From contig CAMVUB010000023.1 of NCBI GenBank assembly GCA_947170495.1, positions 1 through 36,181 of the forward strand: a DNA stretch of 36,181 nucleotides, given 5' to 3'. Positions 1 to 6,590 of this stretch are shown piece after piece (position 1 is the stretch's first letter; each line of letters opens with the position of its first letter). The stretch comes from an uncultured Prevotellaceae bacterium (GTDB taxonomy: Bacteria > Bacteroidota > Bacteroidia > Bacteroidales > Bacteroidaceae). A program made the position numbers and the translations under genes. The notes beneath the pieces were generated by a model. It searched no databases. It was given only the letters and a program-made list of their open reading frames with translations, and had not been told where the DNA came from.

Positions 1-2
1 AA

Positions 3-308
3 GCCGTTGGCGGTGCCGCGACCTCCAACCACCTCACCGGCTGCGCCGCCGACATTCGCGTCAGCGGCATGGAACAAGCCTTGCGCTATGCTGTCATCCT
101 GCTGGACATCAGCGATGAAAGCGGTGAGGATTTGACTTCCAGCCGAGTCTGCTCACACTCGGCAAAGCAGATGCAAGCATCACTTTGCGCTCGTTCAACC
201 GCAGACTTCGACGAACTCCTCATCGAGCGCAACGCCCGCGGCGCCATCTGGCTCCACTTCGCCGTCCGCCCAACCCGCAATCGCCGAAAGCTACGCTTCA
301 TCAGCTGA
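3..308 (+). CDS. M15-type D-Ala-D-Ala carboxypeptidase/endolysin, C-terminal part (5' end outside window)
   Basis: The reading frame is open from base 3 and ends at the TGA at 306-308. The first codons read AVGGAATSNHLTGCAADI, which carries the SxHxxGxAxD metal-binding motif of peptidase M15 proteins (zinc-dependent D,D-carboxypeptidases or phage-type endolysins acting on peptidoglycan peptides). The end, IWLHFAVRP, matches the second conserved zinc-ligand segment (WxHF). Between the family-like stretches 'SDESGED' and 'FDELLIERN' lie 25 extra codons (132-206) that look like an inserted palindromic element (separate entry). The frame is kept, so the protein may still be made, but activity with this insert is uncertain. 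The true start and any signal peptide are off the window. Family assignment is by motif, with no search run. Confidence 0.7.
   Translation, partial: AVGGAATSNHLTGCAADIRVSGMEQALRYAVILLDISDESGEDLTSSRVCSHSAKQMQASLCARSTADFDELLIERNARGAIWLHFAVRPTRNRRKLRFIS
132..206 (+). repeat. 75-bp in-frame palindromic insert inside the M15 peptidase gene
   Basis: Exactly 25 codons separate GED from FDEL, residues that are normally adjacent in M15 relatives. The insert contains a perfect 7-bp inverted repeat, GCCGAGT (142-148) and ACTCGGC (157-163), with an 8-base loop. It is followed by a stretch encoding SAKQMQASLCARS. An Asp codon lies on both sides (GAT at 129-131, GAC at 204-206), which may be a trace of target duplication. 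No stop codon was introduced. The length, hairpin and frame-preserving position resemble protein-coding palindromic elements such as the Rickettsia RPEs; that comparison is inference. Confidence 0.6.
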
Positions 309-347
309 ATGTTTCCAGTCCCTTGACCGACTCCTCTTAACACCCCG

Positions 348-385
348 ATTGCCACAAGGCACCTCACAGCAAACCTTGTGGCAAT
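348..385 (+). terminator. Terminator hairpin after the M15 gene
   Basis: A perfect 12-bp stem, ATTGCCACAAGG (348-359) with CCTTGTGGCAAT (374-385), has a 14-base loop and is followed by TCGGTTTTACT. It lies 40 bases after the M15 stop and also sits beyond the 3' end of the leftward radical-SAM fragment, but the T-run is only on the rightward side. Confidence 0.7.
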
Positions 386-401
386 TCGGTTTTACTATAT
401 C

Positions 402-584
402 TTATTTTGCCATCACCTCTTCTGGTGACATTTCCAAGACTTTGGCATTAGGCTCTAAACATTCAGGGTTGAGGCAATAATGACAATGCAATGGACAACC
501 ATGGAATGCAACCAGAGTGGTGACCCCATGCCCATCCGTTCCTATTCTTAGGCGGTTAATAGCTATGAGTGATGCTTTATTCAT
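402..584 (-). pseudogene. Truncated radical-SAM activating enzyme (pyruvate formate-lyase activase-like), N-terminal fragment
   Basis: The 60 codons start MNKASLIAINRLRIG and contain CPLHCHYC, a CX3CX2C radical-SAM motif that binds the [4Fe-4S] cluster used to cleave S-adenosylmethionine. The surroundings (GVTTLVAFHGCPL...NPEC) resemble glycyl-radical-enzyme activases, which are usually about 250-300 residues. Here the frame stops at 402-404 right after SPEEVMAK, so the rest of the SAM-binding barrel is missing. The start is set by an ATGA overlap with the upstream stop codon (start 582-584, stop 581-583), suggesting translational coupling to the regulator fragment. A 60-residue protein cannot form the enzyme, so it is called a remnant. 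A short protein with another role cannot be excluded. Confidence 0.65.
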
Positions 585-1307
585 TCTTCTTTTCCGATTA
601 AGATAACCCATTCGCCATTCTTGCGACCACCTGTGCGAGAAAGGATTCCCAGCTTTTTCAGCTTTGCAATGTCATTTTGAATTGTCCTGTCTGTTATTGA
701 GTCCTTTTCCGACGCCTTTTCCGAAATCTTTTCCGAAATGGCTTTTGCTGAGATTGTAGAATCAATAGCTATCAGTGCCAATATTTCTATCTGTCTATCA
801 GACAATTGCCTTTGCACCTCTTCAGGAATTCCTTTTACGAAATCTTTTACGAAATCTTTTACGAAATCTGGCAGTTCTTTTCCGACATCCTTCGTCTCAA
901 TCGTCAATACCAGCTTCACCTGCATCAGCTCGCGTTGCTCGATGAGCTCAGGCCTCAGCCAGTGCTTCTCGTTCCAGGCGCTGAGTATCAGCGGGAATCC
1001 CGAACCGAGGTTCTCACCAAAGCCAATCATGCGGAACATATTCTGGATGCGCTTTCACGATGTTCCAGAAGTCCTTGCGAATCTTCTCCGCATCATCAAC
1101 GCCAGTGACGGTGAACCTTTTAGCCATGTCCTTCTCCTTCAGGTCCTCCTGCACGCCCAGCAGGATTAGTCCGCCGTATGTGTTGGCGAACGCCGAATAC
1201 GTCTTCCATGCATCTACAGGCACATCCTTTTGCGCCCGTTTGCACTCCAGCGTCACCCGTTCACCCTTCAGCAACGCGGCCCTTATCGTTTTCTCGTCTA
1301 TATTCAT
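581..1307 (-). pseudogene. AlbA/Schlafen-type ATP-binding transcriptional regulator with internal deletion and frameshift
   Basis: Two pieces of one gene are read leftward. The first (1307 down to about 1050) has the AlbA_2 N-terminus: ERVTLECKRA, then SAFANTYGGLILLGV. The second (about 1045 to 581) begins RIQNMFRMIGFGENLGSGF, the conserved C-terminal motif of these regulators, and ends in a winged-helix-like segment (LSDRQIEILALI...DRTIQNDIAKLKKLGIL). Intact members have roughly 250 more residues between these parts. At the join, around 1045-1060, the first frame runs on for about 12 codons to a stop at 1014, while the second frame continues. The gene is therefore broken by one deletion that also shifts frame. 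These proteins are thought to bind nucleotide and DNA, and their exact role here is unknown. Confidence 0.75.
833..868 (-). repeat. Three tandem 12-bp repeats in the regulator remnant
   Basis: TTTTACGAAATC is repeated exactly three times (833-844, 845-856, 857-868), encoding DFVKDFVKDFVK on the minus strand. A related run of TTTTCCGAAATC-like units at about 705-740 encodes SEKISEKASEKD. Both lie in the linker before the C-terminal winged helix, where relatives often vary in repeat number. Confidence 0.85.
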
Positions 1308-1345
1308 ATCATTATAACGTTTTCGTTGGTGGTTCTATTGCTCTA

Positions 1346-2167
1346 TTAATCTTCTCCGTTGTCAATCACTTTTAGAACTAGAGATTGGCAATACTCAATC
1401 AAAGCCTCTTTTTCATATTCCTTCAATTCATAGATGTTAAATGGCAGACTATCTAAGCACATGTTCAATCCCGTCTCGGTCATGTCTTCTAATAGCGCTG
1501 CATTAATGTAGCCCAAATCATAATGTAAGGCATACAATATGTACTTAGCTGTCATCAGCTCAATTTCACCATCAAGCAGTTCTTTGGCTAAACCTATCTT
1601 GTCATAAGGCACTTGTATATCTGTATTAAATATAAAGGATTCTATCTTCAAGAAAGCACATAACTCGTCATCAGGATCACCTCCGTGCATAATACCTACA
1701 ACCTGATTTCCCCATAACAAAGGGCTACCGCTACTACTTGGGAACCTTCGGCATCTACAATAGAAATAATTGCCTTCCTCACCTATAACTGTAGCATCTC
1801 TCTCAGTATATACTTTATGATACTCATTTGTTGAGGAGTCAAATTTTGTATGCACACAGCAACTTTTATACGTTTCTGTCGACAAAGGGGCTTTTATGCT
1901 CAAATGCAAAGAGCTATCCCTATCTCCCAACTTATAGATGGCAACATCTGTTTGATTGGGGTCTTTATCAATATCTCCTTTTCCGATATACAATGGTTTA
2001 ATGCTAGAAAGTAGTACTTTCAGTTTTCCTAAATTTATAAAGCACATAGGATAGTCTCTTACCACATGTGCGGCTGTGATGAAATAGCCATCAGACGCAA
2101 ATCCTTGCCCTACAGTTTCATCACCATCCATAATAGGATAAATATAAGGTTCAATCAAGTATTTCAT
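1346..2167 (-). CDS. Trypsin-like serine protease with C-terminal helical extension, no signal peptide
   Basis: The 273-residue protein has a chymotrypsin-fold triad: His34 in TAAHVV, Asp74 in TDVAIYKL, and Ser146 in PSSSGSPLL. GSPLLWGNQVVGIMHGG gives the typical substrate-binding strand after the serine. No N-terminal hydrophobic segment is present, so it is probably cytosolic. Residues about 190-273 form a second, helix-rich acidic region (AKELLDGEIELMTAKYILYALH...) with no obvious enzyme motif. Cytosolic trypsin domains joined to helical adaptor-like tails occur in bacterial conflict systems, but no partner is recognisable next door, only the broken regulator 38 bp downstream. Base composition is clearly more AT-rich than the housekeeping genes, which fits acquisition by transfer. 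The protease call is firm; the role is unknown. Confidence 0.8.
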   Translation of the reverse strand: MKYLIEPYIYPIMDGDETVGQGFASDGYFITAAHVVRDYPMCFINLGKLKVLLSSIKPLYIGKGDIDKDPNQTDVAIYKLGDRDSSLHLSIKAPLSTETYKSCCVHTKFDSSTNEYHKVYTERDATVIGEEGNYFYCRCRRFPSSSGSPLLWGNQVVGIMHGGDPDDELCAFLKIESFIFNTDIQVPYDKIGLAKELLDGEIELMTAKYILYALHYDLGYINAALLEDMTETGLNMCLDSLPFNIYELKEYEKEALIEYCQSLVLKVIDNGED

Positions 2168-2255
2168 TCTTTTTATTACTATTTAGCCTGGGTAAAGTAT
2201 GATCCAAATCCTCCTAAGGAATCAGAATCCTGTAATTCTCAAAGTTCTTCCTTAG

Positions 2256-2404
2256 ACGAATCAAGGGACGGTTCCCTGATTTCATTCATTTCAACAATTT
2301 CCTACCACTATTGTCTTCCAGTACCTGCATCTGCTGAATGGCTATCTGGTTGAGCTTCACGAGTCGTTCGCCTTGGGGCATACTGTCGTTGATGAGTACG
2401 GCAT
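2256..2404 (-). repeat. 149-bp direct repeat, copy 1 (3' end of a KilA-N gene plus REP-like palindrome)
   Basis: It matches 4824-4972 at a constant offset of 2568 bp with 4 differences in 149 bases. It holds the last ~39 codons of a KilA-N gene and, past the stop codon, the near-palindrome TCAAGGGACGGTTCCCTGA (2261-2279). The similarity ends abruptly at 2404, exactly where the upstream SGNH esterase homology stops. Confidence 0.9.
2286..2404 (-). pseudogene. KilA-N gene remnant (C-terminal ~39 codons)
   Basis: In the frame of the intact KilA-N gene, this copy encodes the end of the protein (INDSMPQGERLVKLNQ ... NSGRKLLK) and the stop at 2286-2288. It has no start of its own and is entered from SGNH esterase sequence in another frame. 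It shows that a second KilA-N gene, or a copy of its end, once lay here. Confidence 0.75.
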
Positions 2405-4803
2405 ACGGCCTTGATTTCCACAGGCTCCTTGCTGAAGATGTTGGACAGCTGCATGCGCAGGCAGTCGCCGCCCTGTGACACGCGCACGATCTCGCGCAGG
2501 GTGCAGTCGGCCAGCGTCGTGGTGCGAGGCATGTCGCCCTTGCCCGTGTACTCGGGGGCCGTGGCCCACGTGCCTACCCACTGCTGCTGTGCAGGGCTGG
2601 TGGCAACGTTGTAGCCGGCACGCCGGAAGACGGGGATGCGGGCCAGGGTGACAGGCGTGGTGACGTACTGGCCGCCGTCGTAGTGCTGTCCTGTGCGGAA
2701 GTCATACCAGCCGCCTTGATGGCGAGGCAGGTAGGTGCGCCATTCGGTGACGCCGGGTTCCGTGACCGGGCTCACGAGGAGTGCAGGGCCGAACATATAT
2801 TCATACTTCTGCTGCAGTGCCTCGGGGTCGTCGGCAAAGTCGAAGACGAGGGGCCGCATCAGCGTGGAGCCATGCTGGCTGACGGCCAGTGCGCAGGAGT
2901 CGATGTAGGGCTTCAGGAGGTAGCGCTCGCGCAGGCAGTCGGCGATGATGTTCTGGGCTTGCTCGCCGTAGCGCCAGGGCTCGGTGTCGCTCATGTAGCC
3001 GTGAACGCGCATGAGCGGCAGGAACACGGAGGTCTCTATCCAGCGCAGCATACGTTCGATGTAGGCCTGATTGGTGTATTGATCCTGCGGACGGAAGAAG
3101 CCGCCGGCATCATAGGTCCACCAAGGGATGCCCGCAGCCTGCAGGCCGAGGCCGGCAACAATCTGACGGCGGAAGGTCTCCCAGTCGTTGCCCACGTCGC
3201 CCGACCAGAGCGCGGCGCCATAGCGCTGGATGCCAGGGAAGCCGCAGCGGGTGAGGATGAAGGGCGTGGAGCCCTGCTCCTGCCGCAAGCCTTCATAGAC
3301 GGTTTTGCAGACCATGAGCGGATAGACATTGCGCACGCGCTCGCCAGCCCACTGTCCGCCGCCGACACGGCGCCCCACCAGGTCGTCGTTCTCAGGCTCT
3401 GTGGCATCCTGCCACCAGGCATCGATGCCCAGGGGCACGAGGCGCTGGCGGAAATGCTGCCAGTAGGCTGCGGCCGCTTCAGGACGGAAGAAGTCTATCC
3501 AGTCGGTGCCGGGGATGTAGTAGCCTTGCTCCGACATCTCGCGGCCGACATCGCTGTTCTTATCGATTTTCGACCACACGGAGAGCATGAGCCGGTAGCC
3601 CATGGCGTGCAGGCTGTCGGTCAGCTCCTTGGGGTCGGGGTAGAAACGCTCGTCGAAGCGCATGGCGTTCCAGCCGTAGCGTCCCCAGTACTGCCAGTCC
3701 TGCACGAAGACGTCAGCGGGCAGGTGCTCGTCGCGGAAGCGGCGGGCGGTACGGAGAATCTCGTCGGACGAGTGGAAGCGCTCGCGGCAGTGGATGTAGC
3801 CAAGGGCCCAGGTGGGAATCGGCGGCACGGCACCCGTCACCTCGCGATAGCCTGCGATGATCTCATCGGGAGTGCCCACGAAGACGGTGTAGTCCACGGC
3901 ATCGGCGACGGGGGATTGGAAGGTGGTGGTGTCGCTCACCTTGCGGAAGAGGACGACGGGACGGTCGTTATTGGTCAGCTGTGCTTTGAGGGTGTGGGCA
4001 CCGGCGGTCAGGTGTACGATGGCAGAGGCTGTAGGGGGCAGCCACAGGTTCTGCATGTTGATGACCGTCCGGTTGTCGATGACCAGGTTGTGGCGGCGTG
4101 CCATCTGCTGTCCGACATCGAGCATCAGGGCATAGTCGCCCTCCTCGGCAATCTCCAGCGTGGCAGAGAAGGTGTTGCTGGTGCGCTCCTCCTGCTTACC
4201 GCCTTCCGTGGAGGTGACGTTGACCACCTCTTTCTTGCCCGGCATCAGTGTCTTCTCCATGCGAACCGACAGCTCGCAGGGGTTGAAGTCCGTGAGGCCG
4301 TAGTTGTTCCACAGTACGCCATAGCCTTTGCTGGAAATGACCATGGGGATGGATATCTGGGTGTTCACCTGTGTCAGCCGCCGCGTGAGGCCGCGCACGT
4401 TGGCATAGCCATCCTGGAACTGTCCCAGACCGAACAGGCATTCGTCTGTGGGCGACAGGAATGTCAGCGAAGCCTTTTGGGTGGACTCGCCGGCTACCAG
4501 GGAGGGCGACAGCTGGTGGGCAGTGGCCGTGAAGACGGCCTTGCCGGCACGATCGCGAACCACGACGGTGCCTTGTTTGCGGTTGACTTTCACATTGATG
4601 TCCGCACTGATGACTTCGTCGGTTTTGACATAGACCCAGTCAGGGAGCGTGCTGGTGGCCGTGCCCTCGGTGTAGCGAATACGAACGGCGTTGCGCGCAA
4701 TCTTCGTCACCTGAAGGCGTCCCCGTCCGAAGGCGACATCCTTAGCCTGCATGGTCAATGAAGCCAGCAGCAGGAAGAAAAGGAAGAACTTACTTCTCAT
4801 CAT
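2308..4803 (-). CDS. Secreted GH31 alpha-xylosidase-like glycosidase fused to a truncated SGNH/GDSL esterase N-terminus
   Basis: The start is taken as MMRSKFFLFFLLLASLTMQA (signal peptide); the frame is open further upstream but runs into repeat DNA. Residues about 25-200 are the GH31 N-terminal beta domain, and about 215-310 a PA14-like insert as in PA14-bearing alpha-xylosidases. The catalytic barrel follows, with LSVWSKID, nucleophile Asp466 in WWQDATEPE, and probable acid/base Asp536 in LWSGDVGNDW. GH31 similarity stops at IPVFRRAG (about 730), where distal beta domains would follow. Residues 738-799 (QQQWVGTWATAPEY ... IVRVSQGGDCL) instead match the start of SGNH hydrolases just after their signal peptide. 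The last ~32 residues are out-of-frame KilA-N repeat sequence. The glycosidase domain may be active on xyloglucan-type alpha-xylosides (inferred); the esterase lacks its catalytic core. Confidence 0.8.
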   Translation of the reverse strand: MMRSKFFLFFLLLASLTMQAKDVAFGRGRLQVTKIARNAVRIRYTEGTATSTLPDWVYVKTDEVISADINVKVNRKQGTVVVRDRAGKAVFTATAHQLSPSLVAGESTQKASLTFLSPTDECLFGLGQFQDGYANVRGLTRRLTQVNTQISIPMVISSKGYGVLWNNYGLTDFNPCELSVRMEKTLMPGKKEVVNVTSTEGGKQEERTSNTFSATLEIAEEGDYALMLDVGQQMARRHNLVIDNRTVINMQNLWLPPTASAIVHLTAGAHTLKAQLTNNDRPVVLFRKVSDTTTFQSPVADAVDYTVFVGTPDEIIAGYREVTGAVPPIPTWALGYIHCRERFHSSDEILRTARRFRDEHLPADVFVQDWQYWGRYGWNAMRFDERFYPDPKELTDSLHAMGYRLMLSVWSKIDKNSDVGREMSEQGYYIPGTDWIDFFRPEAAAAYWQHFRQRLVPLGIDAWWQDATEPENDDLVGRRVGGGQWAGERVRNVYPLMVCKTVYEGLRQEQGSTPFILTRCGFPGIQRYGAALWSGDVGNDWETFRRQIVAGLGLQAAGIPWWTYDAGGFFRPQDQYTNQAYIERMLRWIETSVFLPLMRVHGYMSDTEPWRYGEQAQNIIADCLRERYLLKPYIDSCALAVSQHGSTLMRPLVFDFADDPEALQQKYEYMFGPALLVSPVTEPGVTEWRTYLPRHQGGWYDFRTGQHYDGGQYVTTPVTLARIPVFRRAGYNVATSPAQQQWVGTWATAPEYTGKGDMPRTTTLADCTLREIVRVSQGGDCLRMQLSNIFSKEPVEIKAVCRTHQRQYAPRRTTREAQPDSHSADAGTGRQ

Positions 4804-4823
4804 TGTCAGATATTTTTTGGTAA

Positions 4824-4972
4824 ACGAATCAAGGGACGGTTCCCTGATTTCATTCATTTCAACAAATTCCTGCCGCTATTGTCTTCCAGTACCTGCATCT
4901 GCTGAATGGCTATCTGGTTGAGCTTCACGAGTCGTTCGCCTTGGGGCATACCGTCGTTGATGAGTACGGCAT
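4824..4972 (-). repeat. 149-bp direct repeat, copy 2 (3' end of the intact KilA-N gene)
   Basis: This is the partner of 2256-2404, in the same orientation. It lies within and just past the end of the intact KilA-N gene, and includes the REP-like near-palindrome at 4829-4847. The GH31 start codon is 21 bases beyond its edge, so the upstream DNA of GH31 comes from this repeat. Confidence 0.9.
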
Positions 4973-5654
4973 TGATATTTTCCATGTTCGAGAGGCAAAT
5001 AAGCTCATTGATGGTGGCATAGTCACGGATATTGCCCTTGAGGTCTGGATTGGCTTCACGCCATTGCTTGGCAGTCATTCCAAACATAGCCACATTGAGT
5101 ACATCAGCCTCTTCTGCATACTTCATCGCTGCTTGCTCGCGAGTTACTTCTGCGGGAATGAGGTTACTCTTGATGGCATCGGTGTGGATGCGATAGTTGA
5201 TTTTTGACAATTCACGCTTTGCCGACCATGCAAGCTGTTTCTGTTCGTCAGCTTTGAGGCGCTGGTATTCCTTGACGAGCAAGAGTTGGAAACGCGGACT
5301 TATCCACATGCCAAAATGATAGGCTATATCTCTGTGGGCATAAGTTCCTCCATAACGGCCAGCTTTAGCCATAATACCTATAGCTCCTGTCCGCTCAATC
5401 CATGCTTTGACAGACAATACAAAGTTGTTGCTTCCTGCTGCATTTCTAATTGTATCGAATTCGGTACAATTAAAATTAGGGTTGTACAGCATCTCCCATT
5501 CGCCGAGATATTCAATAGTACTCTTCAAACTCATCCATCTGAATACTATGTGTTCTTGCATCTGGCTATGAGCCATGTCGGTTAACGAGATATAGTCTTC
5601 GTTCTGTACACTCACGACTGTAATCTCGGTATTTTCAACTTTTATCTTTGCCAT
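4854..5654 (-). CDS. KilA-N domain protein
   Basis: The protein has 266 residues. The first ~115 match the KilA-N DNA-binding domain: EDYISLTDMAH near the start, WIERTGAIGIMAKAGRYGG, and the hallmark TYAHRDIAYHFGMWISPRF. This domain is typical of phage and mobile-element proteins and of stand-alone accessory genes in Bacteroidetes. The remainder is helical (LLLVKEYQRLKADEQKQLAW, then KINYRIHTDAIK) and ends with NSGRNLLK. The start at 5654 is preceded by a Bacteroidetes promoter. The 3' end is duplicated 2.6 kb away (149-bp repeat). No phage structural genes are nearby. DNA binding is likely from the family; target and purpose are unknown. Confidence 0.85.
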   Translation of the reverse strand: MAKIKVENTEITVVSVQNEDYISLTDMAHSQMQEHIVFRWMSLKSTIEYLGEWEMLYNPNFNCTEFDTIRNAAGSNNFVLSVKAWIERTGAIGIMAKAGRYGGTYAHRDIAYHFGMWISPRFQLLLVKEYQRLKADEQKQLAWSAKRELSKINYRIHTDAIKSNLIPAEVTREQAAMKYAEEADVLNVAMFGMTAKQWREANPDLKGNIRDYATINELICLSNMENINAVLINDGMPQGERLVKLNQIAIQQMQVLEDNSGRNLLK

Positions 5655-5681
5655 TCTCCAAATTCTTTAGGGTTCTGGTCG

Positions 5682-5714
5682 CAAAGTTAGCGATTAGTTT
5701 TGAATCCACTGCAA
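5682..5714 (-). promoter_or_regulatory. Promoter of the KilA-N gene
   Basis: Read leftward, a TTG (5712-5714) is followed 22 bases later by TAACTTTG (5682-5689), matching the Bacteroidetes -33/-7 promoter. It lies 28 bases before the start codon. Confidence 0.6.
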
Positions 5715-5751
5715 GAAAAGCGCGGGAAATCGCGAAAAGAACCAATAACTA

Positions 5752-5844
5752 TCACTCTGTGGTGAGGTCGGTGAGCCATTTCCAAGCTTTCTGAAGGGAA
5801 GTGGGCTTGGGAGGCACGAGGGGGTACAACGAATGATAGAACAT
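5752..5844 (-). CDS. Possible 30-aa small protein (MFYHSLYPLVPPKP...)
   Basis: An ATG frame of 30 codons reads leftward between higBA and the KilA-N gene. It ends KAWKWLTDLTTE and is rich in Pro, Trp, Leu and Thr, without the low-complexity look of random frames. No promoter or ribosome-binding site stands out, and the family is not recognised. It could be a genuine short peptide or the tail of an eroded gene. The rest of 5690-5870 shows nothing else clear. Confidence 0.3.
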   Translation of the reverse strand: MFYHSLYPLVPPKPTSLQKAWKWLTDLTTE

Positions 5845-5872
5845 GATTTAGAGGGCTAGCGTGTAGAAAAAG

Positions 5873-5913
5873 TTCGCAAAATTTGCGAATATTGAAAAAA
5901 GGCAGTACCTTTG
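5873..5913 (+). promoter_or_regulatory. higBA promoter with palindromic operator
   Basis: TTTG (5882-5885), 20 bases, then TACCTTTG (5906-5913) is a near-ideal Bacteroidetes promoter. A perfect 17-bp palindrome, TTCGCAAAATTTGCGAA (5873-5889), overlaps the -33 element. This is the expected position for a HigA or HigBA operator, so negative autoregulation is inferred. Confidence 0.7.
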
Positions 5914-5933
5914 CCGCGAGATTTGCATTGAAT

Positions 5934-6242
5934 ATGGAAATATCGTTTGAAAAGGACTATCTGCGTGAACTGTTCTACGACGGCGTGACGAGTGATAAAC
6001 AGCATCGCTATCAGCTATATATCGTAAAGAGGTATGTGCGCGTGGTGAATATCCTTGACTCGGTTGATAAACCTATAGATCTTTTCCGCTATCGTTCGCT
6101 ACACTACGAAAAACTTGTAGGCGACAAAGCGGGGCTTGAGTCTGTACGGGTGAACAATCAATATCGCATAGAGTTCAAGACATCAGCGGAGGGAGATATT
6201 ACCATTTGCAGTATCACGGATCTTTCGAACCATTATAAATAG
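5934..6242 (+). CDS. higB: HigB-type toxin (RelE/ParE superfamily mRNA interferase)
   Basis: The 102-residue protein starts at MEISFEKDYLRELF, the first ATG after the promoter. It has the RelE-fold pattern of the killer-protein family: YRSLHYEKLVGDKAGLES, then VRVNNQYRIEF and a final ITDLSNHYK. HigB toxins cleave mRNA in translating ribosomes and are neutralised by the downstream HigA. The toxin-first order, 9-bp gap to higA and palindromic promoter are all typical. The frame is also open 17 codons upstream, but those overlap the promoter and are not used. Similarity to HigB is clear by eye; activity is inferred. Confidence 0.85.
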   Translation: MEISFEKDYLRELFYDGVTSDKQHRYQLYIVKRYVRVVNILDSVDKPIDLFRYRSLHYEKLVGDKAGLESVRVNNQYRIEFKTSAEGDITICSITDLSNHYK

Positions 6243-6251
6243 AAGACGTAT

Positions 6252-6563
6252 ATGGGAAATTTAGGTTATGGCGCATTCGCCACACATCCGGGCGAAGTGC
6301 TGAAGGACGAAATAGAGGAGCGCGGCATCAGTCAGCGACAGCTGGCCGAGAGCATGGGGCTTACTTATTCGGTTGTTAACGAAATCCTTAACGCCCATCG
6401 CCCTCTTACGGCCAAGACCGCCTTGATGTTTGAGGCAGCTCTTGATGTGCCTGCCGACTCACTGATGTACTTGCAGACGAAGTACAATATGCAGACAGCC
6501 CGCAAGGATTCTGTCCTGACGGGCATGCTGAAGGATATCAGGAAAGTAGCGGCATTATTCTAA
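6252..6563 (+). CDS. higA: HigA-type antitoxin (XRE/HTH_3)
   Basis: The 103-residue protein begins with the family signature THPGEVLKDEIEERGISQ. A helix-turn-helix follows (QRQLAESMGLTYSVVNEILNAHR) and then the dimer helix LTAKTALMFEAALDVPADS. HigA binds and neutralises HigB and represses the shared promoter; the 17-bp palindrome upstream is the likely site. Its stop codon lies only 27 bases before ilvB, with no clear promoter in between, so transcription from the higBA promoter may run into the branched-chain amino acid genes. Confidence 0.88.
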   Translation: MGNLGYGAFATHPGEVLKDEIEERGISQRQLAESMGLTYSVVNEILNAHRPLTAKTALMFEAALDVPADSLMYLQTKYNMQTARKDSVLTGMLKDIRKVAALF

Positions 6564-6590
6564 TTTCCAACATTTGTTAGCGAAAAGCGC

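Noticed and set aside
833..868. Tandem 12-bp repeats as a CRISPR or regulatory array
   Set aside because: Contiguous units without spacers, in frame in the regulator remnant; they are protein repeats.
2683..4761. 692-codon open frame antisense to the GH31 gene
   Set aside because: It mirrors the GC-rich third positions of the GH31 gene, has no recognisable domain, and lies opposite a gene with clear catalytic motifs.
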